Source of the DNA: Chitiniphilus eburneus
GTDB lineage: Bacteria > Pseudomonadota > Gammaproteobacteria > Burkholderiales > Chitinibacteraceae
DNA: 39,756 nt
Assembly (NCBI RefSeq): GCF_005048205.1
Contig: NZ_SUMF01000031.1
Span: 1-39,756 of the forward strand
Reading direction: 5' to 3'
Shown in pieces: positions 7,349 through 14,471 of this stretch (positions are counted from its first letter, which is position 1; the number at the start of each line of letters is the position of its first letter). A program made the position numbers and the translations under genes. The notes under the pieces were generated by a model. It saw only the letters and a list, made by a program, of their open reading frames with translations. It made no database searches and had not been told where the DNA came from.

Positions 7349-8404
7349 ATGCCGCCATCATTCCCGATCCGACCACCGCTCACCGGCGAAACGCTGGTCC
7401 ACGCTTCCGGCGAACTCTGGCTGCCCTACGACCTCGCCTTCCTGGATCGCAATCCGGCCGATTTCGTACCGCTGAGCCAACTGCGCCCCGTGCTCAACGC
7501 CCATCACGCGCCATTCCGCCTGGACATCCCGGCGCCCGGTACGCTGCATCTCCTCAACGGCATGGGGGTTGCCCTGGGCGACTCGGTGATCGGTCTGTCG
7601 GTGCTGGACTGGCTGCATCGCGAACGGCCGGATCTGGCGCTGCACATGTATCGCAGCCCGCACACGCCAGCCTATGTCGAAGCCCTGTATGCGCTGGTGC
7701 CCTGGCTGGCGACGCACTACCTGCCACGCACGCTGGCGGACTTCGACCACGGTGTGCTGATCGACCTGGCGGATTTCATGTACCGCCCGGCGTTCGACCG
7801 CCTGCCCATGATCGACTTCTTTCTGGACAGCCTGGGGCTGGATCCCGCCCGGATGCCGCCAGTGGACAAAGCCAACCGCTGGTTGCGCCAGGTGATGCTG
7901 CCCACCTTGCCCGAAGGCTGGCCGCGCGATTACCTGCTGCTCTGCCCGGACGCCAGTTCACCGCTGCGTCGGATGCCCGCGAACATCGCCGCCGACATTG
8001 CCCGCGAACTCATTGCATGCGGCCATGCGGTGTTGGGCTTCGGCGCCTTGCCGGTACCGGGCTACCGGGATATCTCAGCCTGGGCGGTCGATCTCCGCCA
8101 CTTGCTGGCAGCCCTGGCCGGCGCGACGGGCGTGATTGCCACCGACAGCGCGCCGATCCATCTGGCGGCGGGATTCGATCGCCCCTGCCTCGCTTTCTTC
8201 ATGGGCATCGACCCCGCGTTGCGGGTGCGCGATTACCCGCACTGCCAGCCAGTGCAGTTGGACCATCAGGCACGGCTTGCGGGGCTGCACCATGCCGACA
8301 CCGCGTGGCAACTCGAGGAAGCGGCTGCCTGCTGGGCAGCATGGCGGGATGCCCTGTCCGTTGCGATGCCCGCCAATACATTTGCCCAAAAATATTTCAC
8401 TTGA
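7349..8404 (+). CDS. GT9 / heptosyltransferase-like glycosyltransferase
   Basis: 351 residues. The C-terminal half carries the glycosyltransferase family 9 pattern: a nucleotide-binding segment with ATDSAPIHLAAGFDRPC followed by FMGIDP, matching the D-S/T...HLA(A) motif of ADP-heptose:LPS heptosyltransferases. The N-terminal half begins a Rossmann-like domain around GVALGDSVIGLSVLDWLHRERPDL. Members transfer heptose or related sugars in LPS core or other glycans at the cytoplasmic face. The enzyme is divergent from the classic WaaC/WaaF, there are no LPS genes next to it, and the acceptor is unknown. The ATG at 7349 is 36 bp after the preceding hairpin, with no strong Shine-Dalgarno visible. 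Confidence 0.72.
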   Translation: MPPSFPIRPPLTGETLVHASGELWLPYDLAFLDRNPADFVPLSQLRPVLNAHHAPFRLDIPAPGTLHLLNGMGVALGDSVIGLSVLDWLHRERPDLALHMYRSPHTPAYVEALYALVPWLATHYLPRTLADFDHGVLIDLADFMYRPAFDRLPMIDFFLDSLGLDPARMPPVDKANRWLRQVMLPTLPEGWPRDYLLLCPDASSPLRRMPANIAADIARELIACGHAVLGFGALPVPGYRDISAWAVDLRHLLAALAGATGVIATDSAPIHLAAGFDRPCLAFFMGIDPALRVRDYPHCQPVQLDHQARLAGLHHADTAWQLEEAAACWAAWRDALSVAMPANTFAQKYFT

Positions 8405-8684
8405 CGGCCATATGCCGCTTTCATCGCCGGTATCCTGACTAGGGCGTGCCATCCAATGTTTCGCGGCAGCGCTGGGCCGAAAAAGCGCCAGGCACCAGGC
8501 GCACGACGCAGCCAACAACCGGTTATTGGCAGGGCGTGCAACGCAGTGGATGGTGTTTTTCCGGCCCGCAAGGACCGCCCAACGGCACGTCCGCCCCACC
8601 CGGACAGGCACCTCCCAGCCGTTCCAGCCGTCCTTCGCCTGCCCGTCCGGAACACTTCTTCATAACAGCGAGGTATGCAGACAC

Positions 8685-10229
8685 ATGGTATTTCTGATCG
8701 CAGTGCTGATCGCTACATTATTCGTCGCCTGGGGCGCACTGATGCCCGAGACGATGACAGCGGCCACCCAATCCATGCTGGGATTCACCATTTCCCACTT
8801 CGGCTGGTTTTACCTGCTGACGGTGTTCGGCTTTCTGCTCTTTGCGATCTACCTGGCATTCGGCCGGTTCGGCAGCATCCGCCTCGGTGGCGAGGATGCC
8901 GAACCGCAGTTCTCGCGCCTGTCGTGGTTCTCCATGCTGTTTGCCGCCGGGATGGGGATCGGCCTGGTGTTCTGGGGCGCGGCCGAGCCGTTGGCGCATT
9001 ACGCCACACCGCCGGTGGGCGAAGCGCTGACGCCCGACGCCGCGCGCAACGCCCTGCGCTTCACCTTTTTTCACTGGGGGCTGCATCCGTGGGCCATCTA
9101 CAGTGTGATGGGGCTGGCCATCGCCTACTTCAGCTTCAACCGCAACCTGCCGGTGCTGATCAGCGAAGCCTTCCGCCCCCTGTTCGGCCAACGCGTCACC
9201 GGCGGCCTCGGTCGCGCCATCGACGTACTGGCGGTGCTCGCCACCGCCTGTGGCGTCGTCACATCGCTGGGGTTGGGCACGCTGCAGATCGCCGGCGGCC
9301 TGCGCAACCTGTTCGGCCTGCCGGATAGCGACCTGCTGCACGTGGTCATCATCCTGGTGGCCCTTGGCGCGGCGTTGCTGTCCTCGCTGACCGGCGTGGA
9401 GCGCGGCATCAAATGGCTATCCAACGCCAACGTTGCGCTGGCGCTGCTGCTGCTGGCCTTCGTCGTCGCCTGCGGCCCGACCTTGTTCATCGTGGAATCG
9501 CTGACCACCACCGTCGGCAGCTACCTGCACAACCTGGTGGGCATGAGCCTGCGGCTCACCCCATTCAGCCAGGGCACCTGGGTCGCGGACTGGACGTTGT
9601 TCTACTGGGCGTGGTGGATCACCTGGGCGCCGTTCGTGGGCATCTTCATTGCCCGCGTCTCGAAGGGCCGCACCATCCGTGAGTTCGTCATGGGCGTGCT
9701 GCTGGCCCCCACCGTGGTCAGCTTCATCTGGTTCGCCGCCTTTGGCGGTACGGCGCTGCACCAGCAGATGTTCGGCGGGGTGGACCTGCTGGCGGTGCAG
9801 GCCAATGATTACTCCGAAACACTGTTCGCGCTGTTCCGGCAACTGCCATTGCACCATATCGCCAGCGGACTGGCGCTGGTGTTGATCGCCTGCTTCTTTG
9901 TCACATCGGCCGACTCGGCCACCTTCGTGCTGGGCATGCTCTCGGCGCGCGGCAACCACAACCCGCCTGCGCGCACCAAGCTGATCTGGGGCGCGGTGAT
10001 GGCAGCCATGGCCATCGTGCTGCTGTTCACCGGCGGCCTCAAAGCATTGCAGACATTGTCCATCGTCGCCGCACTGCCGTTCGCGGTGGTGATGGTGGGG
10101 CTATGCGTGGCGCTGTTCAAGGCATTGAACGAGGACGACCGCGCGCAGCAACTACGGGAGCGTGAGCGTCGCCACGCCGTGGACCGCCTGCTACGGCAGG
10201 AGGCCACCAGCGGCGAAACGCCCACCTGA
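8685..10229 (+). CDS. BCCT-family transporter (betaine/choline/carnitine type)
   Basis: 514 residues, twelve predicted membrane helices. Family signatures are present: AAGMGIGLVFWGAAEPL in helix 3 (glycine-rich, substrate and sodium site) and the Trp-rich WAWWITWAPFVGIFIAR followed by SKGRTIREF, which is nearly invariant in the family. The transporter takes up quaternary ammonium osmolytes such as glycine betaine or choline with Na+ or H+; which one cannot be read from the sequence. The frame extends upstream to 8526, but the peptide there is unlike the family. The ATG at 8685 (GAGG about 11 bases upstream) gives a short N-terminus beginning in helix 1. The C-terminal tail is short and charged. 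The 280 bp upstream hold no other gene that I can support. Confidence 0.93.
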   Translation: MVFLIAVLIATLFVAWGALMPETMTAATQSMLGFTISHFGWFYLLTVFGFLLFAIYLAFGRFGSIRLGGEDAEPQFSRLSWFSMLFAAGMGIGLVFWGAAEPLAHYATPPVGEALTPDAARNALRFTFFHWGLHPWAIYSVMGLAIAYFSFNRNLPVLISEAFRPLFGQRVTGGLGRAIDVLAVLATACGVVTSLGLGTLQIAGGLRNLFGLPDSDLLHVVIILVALGAALLSSLTGVERGIKWLSNANVALALLLLAFVVACGPTLFIVESLTTTVGSYLHNLVGMSLRLTPFSQGTWVADWTLFYWAWWITWAPFVGIFIARVSKGRTIREFVMGVLLAPTVVSFIWFAAFGGTALHQQMFGGVDLLAVQANDYSETLFALFRQLPLHHIASGLALVLIACFFVTSADSATFVLGMLSARGNHNPPARTKLIWGAVMAAMAIVLLFTGGLKALQTLSIVAALPFAVVMVGLCVALFKALNEDDRAQQLRERERRHAVDRLLRQEATSGETPT

Positions 10230-10234
10230 GACGC

Positions 10235-10528
10235 TCAAAGCCCCAACTGGCGCAATTCGCGCGCCTTGCTTAGCAGGCCGTTGACCAAGTCCAGGGCCTG
10301 GAAGCGATAAGACAGATCGTCAACGCGCTCGAATGCGTCGCCGAAGGCCTCGTGGATTTCGCAGGCCAGTTGAAACAGCAACTGCTGCTCGGACGGGGTG
10401 GCCCGAGGCATGTAGCAGTTGATTTCATCTACCAGATTGTCGGCGAGTTCGTCAGGTTTTGCCGCATCTGATGTCAGGATTCTGGCATACAACCGAATCC
10501 CGACGATCCCCATGCCTAGTACGTGCAT
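10235..10528 (-). CDS. Small unknown protein, 97 residues
   Basis: Convergent with the BCCT gene, stop codons 5 bp apart. A purine-rich site AGAGAGG lies 5 bases before the ATG. The product is mostly alpha-helical and acidic, with central PSEQQLLFQLACEIHEAFGD and a C-terminal LLSKARELRQLGL. I see no signal peptide, membrane helix, zinc or nucleotide motif, and I do not recognise the family. Its composition looks coding rather than shadow, and no better frame covers this strand or the opposite strand here. The upstream 210 bp are shared with the glmS promoter region. Confidence 0.55.
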   Translation of the reverse strand: MHVLGMGIVGIRLYARILTSDAAKPDELADNLVDEINCYMPRATPSEQQLLFQLACEIHEAFGDAFERVDDLSYRFQALDLVNGLLSKARELRQLGL

Positions 10529-10737
10529 CGCAGCCTCTCTTGCTCTTCCGCGTTATTTCCAATCTAGACCAAGCTTTCGGTAGATGGCCGCATCCGCTGG
10601 TCGGATAGAAGGCATTTTCACTTTTTCTTACAAACAACCCAAAACGACACGACAACACCTTAGGGGATTTTCTGTAACGACAAGCCAGAAAGCCGCACGT
10701 AGATTTTTGTGCGAAGCAACAAAGGAGCTTCTCATTC

Positions 10738-12561
10738 ATGTGCGGAATCGTCGGCGCGATCTCGGATCGCAATGTGGTGCCCATGCTGCTGGCCGGCCTG
10801 GCGCGTCTGGAATATCGGGGTTACGACTCCAGCGGCCTGGCGCTGATGGATGCCCGCGACATGACCCGGCTACGCGTCGCCGGCCGCGTCGCGGACCTGG
10901 CGCAACGCGCCGCCTCGCTGAGCGGCCATTGCGGTGTCGCGCACACGCGCTGGGCCACGCATGGCGAGCCCAACGAAGCCAACGCCCACCCCCACCTCGG
11001 CGGCGACAATATCCTGATCGTGCACAACGGCATCATCGAGAACCATCGCGAGCTGCGCCAGGAGCTGACTGCGCGGGGCTACCGCTTCACCTCGGAGACC
11101 GATAGCGAAGCCATCGCCCATCTGATCCACCACCTGCTCGGCGACTCGGACGACCTGCTGGCGGCGGTGCGCGGCGCTATGCAACGCCTGCAAGGCGCGT
11201 TTGCCATTGGCGTGGTCTGCCGCGACCACCCGGACCGCGTGATCTGCGCGCGGCGCGGTAGCCCGCTGGTGCTTGGCCTGGGCTTCGGCGAGCAGTTCTT
11301 CGCCTCCGACATCGCCGCGCTGCTGCCGCTGACACAACGGATGATCCACCTGGAAGACGGCGATATCGCCGAACTGCGGCGCGACGGGATCCGCATCGTT
11401 GACCAGCACGGCGAGACCGCCACCCGCGCCGCGCGCACCGTTGATGTGGCCGCCGATTCCGCCGAGCTGGGCCAGTACCGCCATTTCATGCAGAAGGAAA
11501 TCTTCGAACAGGCCGGCGCCGTGACCGACACATTGGCGCGCGCGCTGGAGCTGGGCTGCCGGGCCGAGTTGTTCGGCCCCGGCGCCGAGGCCGCGTTCGC
11601 CCAGACGCCCGCCATACGCATCGTCGCCTGCGGCTCCAGCTACCACGCCGGGCTGGTGGCCCGATACTGGATCGAAGAATGGACCGGCCTGCCGGTGAGT
11701 GTGGACATCGCCAGCGAGTATCGCTACCGCAATGGCCGCGAACAGGACGGTACGCTGGTGATCGCCATCTCGCAGTCGGGCGAAACGGCGGATCTGCTGG
11801 CCGCAGTGCGCACCGCGCGCGAGCGCGGCGATGTGCGCATCATGGCGATCTGCAACGTGGCGCATGCCACGCTGACCCGCGAGGCCGACCTGCTGTTCCT
11901 TACCCAGGCCGGGATCGAAGTCGGCGTCGCCTCGACCAAGGCTTTCCTCACCCAACTGGTGGCGCTTTATGTCTTTGCCACCGCACTGGCCCGCGCCCGC
12001 CAGACCCTGCCCAATGCCGACCTCGCCAGGCTGGGCGACGCGCTCGCCGCGCTACCGGCACAGATCGCGCAGATGCTGGCGCTGGAGCAGGATATCGAGC
12101 ACTGGGCACAGGAACTGTCCCATTACGATCACACCTTGTTCCTCGGGCGCCACACGCTCTACCCCATCGCCCTGGAAGGCGCGCTCAAGCTCAAGGAGAT
12201 CGCCTACATCCACGCCGAAGGCTATGCCGCCGGCGAACTCAAACACGGCCCGCTGGCGCTGGTGGACGAGAACATGCCGGTAATCGTGTGCGTCACGCGC
12301 GATGCCTTGCTGGAAAAACTGGTTTCCAATGTGCGCGAGGTCCAGGCGCGTGGCGGCAAGGTTTTCGTGCTGGCCGAACCCGGCACCGAGGCCGAATTCG
12401 ATGGCGTGCACCGCCTGCTTACCGTACCGGTGGAAGGCGGCAACCTGGCCGCCTTGACCATGACGTTGCCGCTGCAACTGCTGGCCTATCACACCGCGTG
12501 CCGCAAGGGCACCGATGTGGACAAACCCAGGAATCTGGCGAAATCGGTGACAGTGGAGTAA
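10738..12561 (+). CDS. glmS: Glutamine:fructose-6-phosphate aminotransferase (isomerizing)
   Basis: 607 residues, full length. The N-terminus, MCGIVGAISDRNVVPML, exposes the Cys2 glutaminase nucleophile after Met removal. LARLEYRGYDSSG and THGEPNEANAHPH complete the class II glutaminase domain (about 1-220). Two SIS sugar-isomerase domains follow: ACGSSYHAG and ISQSGETADLLAA in the first, then SKAFLTQLVALY and LEGALKLKEIAYIHAEGY. The C-terminus, PRNLAKSVTVE, is the canonical ending that forms part of the active site. It makes glucosamine-6-phosphate, the first step to UDP-GlcNAc for peptidoglycan and LPS. In a chitin degrader this enzyme may be needed only when amino sugar is scarce, but no GlcNAc operator was found. 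AAAGGAG precedes the ATG by 10 bases. Confidence 0.97.
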   Translation: MCGIVGAISDRNVVPMLLAGLARLEYRGYDSSGLALMDARDMTRLRVAGRVADLAQRAASLSGHCGVAHTRWATHGEPNEANAHPHLGGDNILIVHNGIIENHRELRQELTARGYRFTSETDSEAIAHLIHHLLGDSDDLLAAVRGAMQRLQGAFAIGVVCRDHPDRVICARRGSPLVLGLGFGEQFFASDIAALLPLTQRMIHLEDGDIAELRRDGIRIVDQHGETATRAARTVDVAADSAELGQYRHFMQKEIFEQAGAVTDTLARALELGCRAELFGPGAEAAFAQTPAIRIVACGSSYHAGLVARYWIEEWTGLPVSVDIASEYRYRNGREQDGTLVIAISQSGETADLLAAVRTARERGDVRIMAICNVAHATLTREADLLFLTQAGIEVGVASTKAFLTQLVALYVFATALARARQTLPNADLARLGDALAALPAQIAQMLALEQDIEHWAQELSHYDHTLFLGRHTLYPIALEGALKLKEIAYIHAEGYAAGELKHGPLALVDENMPVIVCVTRDALLEKLVSNVREVQARGGKVFVLAEPGTEAEFDGVHRLLTVPVEGGNLAALTMTLPLQLLAYHTACRKGTDVDKPRNLAKSVTVE

Positions 12562-12656
12562 CCGACCGCGACATACCGATGGTGCTGGGAGGGCCCGGCT
12601 TCGCGACCTCTTACTTCCGTACCCATGGATTGACCCCATGCATCGGAGGCATCCCG

Positions 12657-12688
12657 CCCAGGCCAGCGACCCAAATCGCTGGCCTGGG
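12657..12688. repeat. 13-bp perfect inverted repeat between convergent genes
   Basis: CCCAGGCCAGCGA and its exact complement are separated by CCCAAA, between the end of glmS and the end of the minus-strand gene at 12706. The stem is very stable, but neither strand has a T-run. It may act as a T-less terminator or 3'-end stabiliser for either gene, or be a repeat of the interspersed palindromic kind. Confidence 0.5.
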
Positions 12689-12705
12689 TGCTGAACTGGG
12701 CGTGT

Positions 12706-13281
12706 TCAAGGAACCGAAACGAACTGGAGCGTGGTGGCGCCACTGGTTTGCGCCAGCGGGGTGGCAGTCGAACAACTCGCCAGGCTGGTTTTCAAAACCA
12801 GGGCTGTTTCCACGGCATTGGCCCCTGCGAACTCGCCGGACAATACGGTGGAAGTCCGGGTGACCGCGTAGCTCGTCCCCAGATCGACCCGCGCCACCGT
12901 GGCGCCCGAGCCAGCCAGCGTGCTACCCGCACCATCGCTGTAAACAATGGTCTTGTCGCCGAAAGTTGAGGTGGGAGTCGTAATCTGGGCGCATTTACTG
13001 CCCTTAAGCTGATTGGTTGCGGTGCCCGTGCCCGTACCGATGAACACAGGGAGCAGCGACGTGCAGAGTACGTAAGTGGATGAGACTGTCGCGGTCACAT
13101 CCTGCTCCACGTCAGTGATGGCAGGGCTGAACGTCGTGGTGAGGATACCAGTGCAGGTACCCAGATTGGCGGCAGAAGCCTGCCCGTACACGCCGCCCAG
13201 CAGCAGGCCCGCGACGGCCAGCTTGGTCAGCAACTTACCCCATCCGGCACGTGCATTCAGGATCGATTGAAACGTAATCAC
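12706..13281 (-). CDS. Exported protein of unknown function, 191 residues
   Basis: The GTG at 13281 is preceded by CTGGAGAA at 8 bases, while an upstream in-frame ATG (13350) has no ribosome site. The GTG start gives a plausible long Sec signal peptide: basic NARAGWGKLLTK, hydrophobic LAVAGLLLGGVYG, cleavage at QASA-AN. The mature protein (about 155 residues) is rich in Thr, Ser, Ala and Gly, with beta-strand periodicity and four Cys in total (GTCTG, VLCTS, KCAQ, ASCS), probably two disulfides. Low charge and high Thr/Ser suggest a surface or fibre-like protein. I do not recognise the family. The upstream region is strongly AT-rich, consistent with its own promoter. Confidence 0.7.
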   Translation of the reverse strand: MITFQSILNARAGWGKLLTKLAVAGLLLGGVYGQASAANLGTCTGILTTTFSPAITDVEQDVTATVSSTYVLCTSLLPVFIGTGTGTATNQLKGSKCAQITTPTSTFGDKTIVYSDGAGSTLAGSGATVARVDLGTSYAVTRTSTVLSGEFAGANAVETALVLKTSLASCSTATPLAQTSGATTLQFVSVP

Positions 13282-13808
13282 GGTGAGTTCTCCAGTTTTG
13301 ATACAAACCAAGAAAGAAACAAGTACGCTCGCCCAAAGCAAGCATCTCAAATAGTATTGTTTGTTTTTTACATATCAACCAAATATGACGAATGGTAAAC
13401 GATTGAAATTCAATGAAATTTGAAAGAAAAATGAAAAAGTAGAAAGAAAACAAGACGAACACCGAGACACTCATCAGTGCAATGGCCAACACAACAGGCC
13501 TACCCGCCATGCTGCGCAACGATGTGCTGCATGTCCGCCGGGAATGGCCACTAGGGGTGAAGCTGACCGGCCGGACACGACCCAGGACGCCAGCAACGAC
13601 GGCGACCCGATCAACGGTGCGCCCGCCAGTGGCAAGATCCCCCCACCACTGCCTCGCACCGGTCTCTACACCGGGTGCATCCATCAGAGGTCAGGCCAAG
13701 CCGGTTTCACTCACACCGACGGCGGCAAACACCACCGGCATGGCGATACCTCGGAAGGTGGGGAGGCAGGGCAACGATGTGTGGCAGTGACACCGCCGAT
13801 CGCTGCGA
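13282..13808. other. Intergenic region without a supportable gene
   Basis: Bases 13300-13470 are conspicuously AT-rich (A-runs and T-runs; probably the promoter of the minus-strand exported-protein gene). From 13480 to 13808 the DNA returns to high GC with overlapping short frames on both strands. None has a family motif, signal peptide or ribosome site, so this may be decayed sequence. Confidence 0.55.
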
Positions 13809-14420
13809 TCAGCGCATCGACGAAGTCGACGCCGCGCGCTGGAACACCGGTTGAGGCGCAGCCACTCGAGCCTCCGGCGAGGAATGGGCGTCAGAAGCGC
13901 TCTGCATTGAAGAGGACAACAAGCCGATACCCACGGCAAAGCAACCAACCCCCACGAACAAGCTGGCACAGGCGGCGATCAGCGACCATTTGCACAGGAA
14001 CAGATCCCGCGCCAGGCTGCGCTCCTCGTGATCGATGGTCTGCAAGGCGGCCTGGCAGACGCTGCGCGGGGGGCGCGCCTGGGCCAGCCATTCGCCCAGG
14101 CGCCGTTGCCGCACGAAGTGGGTCAGGCAATCGGTGGAAAAGTAGCGATGGCCTAGCGCAAAGCCTGTGCACAGCGCCAAGGCTACCGCGCTCCAGAAGA
14201 ATGGGGATACCGGCTTCAGCGCTTGAGTCAGCACGGTCGTGTAGTCCATCTTGAGCGCCACATTGGCGATCAGGAAGCCGTAGGCCGCCAGGCCCAGCAA
14301 CGCCAGCCGCAGCAGTTCGCTGGAAAATGACTGGTAGCGCTCCAGCACGGCCAGGTCGATCTTGTAGTGATCTTCATCGAGCAGCGTGCCGCCCAGGTAT
14401 TCCTGCGTCAGCGTCCTCAT
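13809..14420 (-). CDS. Membrane protein of unknown function, 203 residues
   Basis: GGGGGG precedes the ATG by 4 bases. Three hydrophobic segments are visible: about residues 36-56, 73-91 and 145-168. A charged loop sits between the second and third (HFVRQRRLGEWL... to DHEERSLARDLFLCKW), and the C-terminal tail is Ser/Ala-rich and polar. No family is recognised. The gene starts 51 bp after the stop of the large exported protein at 14472 and shares its strand, so the two are probably co-transcribed at the end of the maturase-FGE gene row. A role in anchoring or exporting a partner is a guess. Confidence 0.65.
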   Translation of the reverse strand: MRTLTQEYLGGTLLDEDHYKIDLAVLERYQSFSSELLRLALLGLAAYGFLIANVALKMDYTTVLTQALKPVSPFFWSAVALALCTGFALGHRYFSTDCLTHFVRQRRLGEWLAQARPPRSVCQAALQTIDHEERSLARDLFLCKWSLIAACASLFVGVGCFAVGIGLLSSSMQSASDAHSSPEARVAAPQPVFQRAASTSSMR

Positions 14421-14471
14421 CGTTCCCCCCTTTTCTTGTTGTTCGGTGCTCCGCCGGCTGGTGCGCCCAAG

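Noticed and set aside
8526-8684. Longer N-terminus for the BCCT transporter
   Set aside because: The extra 53 residues are Arg/Pro-rich and unlike the family; the ATG at 8685 begins just before the first helix.
10562-10737. glmS ribozyme/riboswitch upstream of glmS
   Set aside because: The 5' region is too short and lacks the conserved ribozyme core; that element is known from Gram-positive bacteria.
13482-13808. Short overlapping frames on both strands
   Set aside because: No ribosome site, signal, motif or conserved composition; treated as intergenic.
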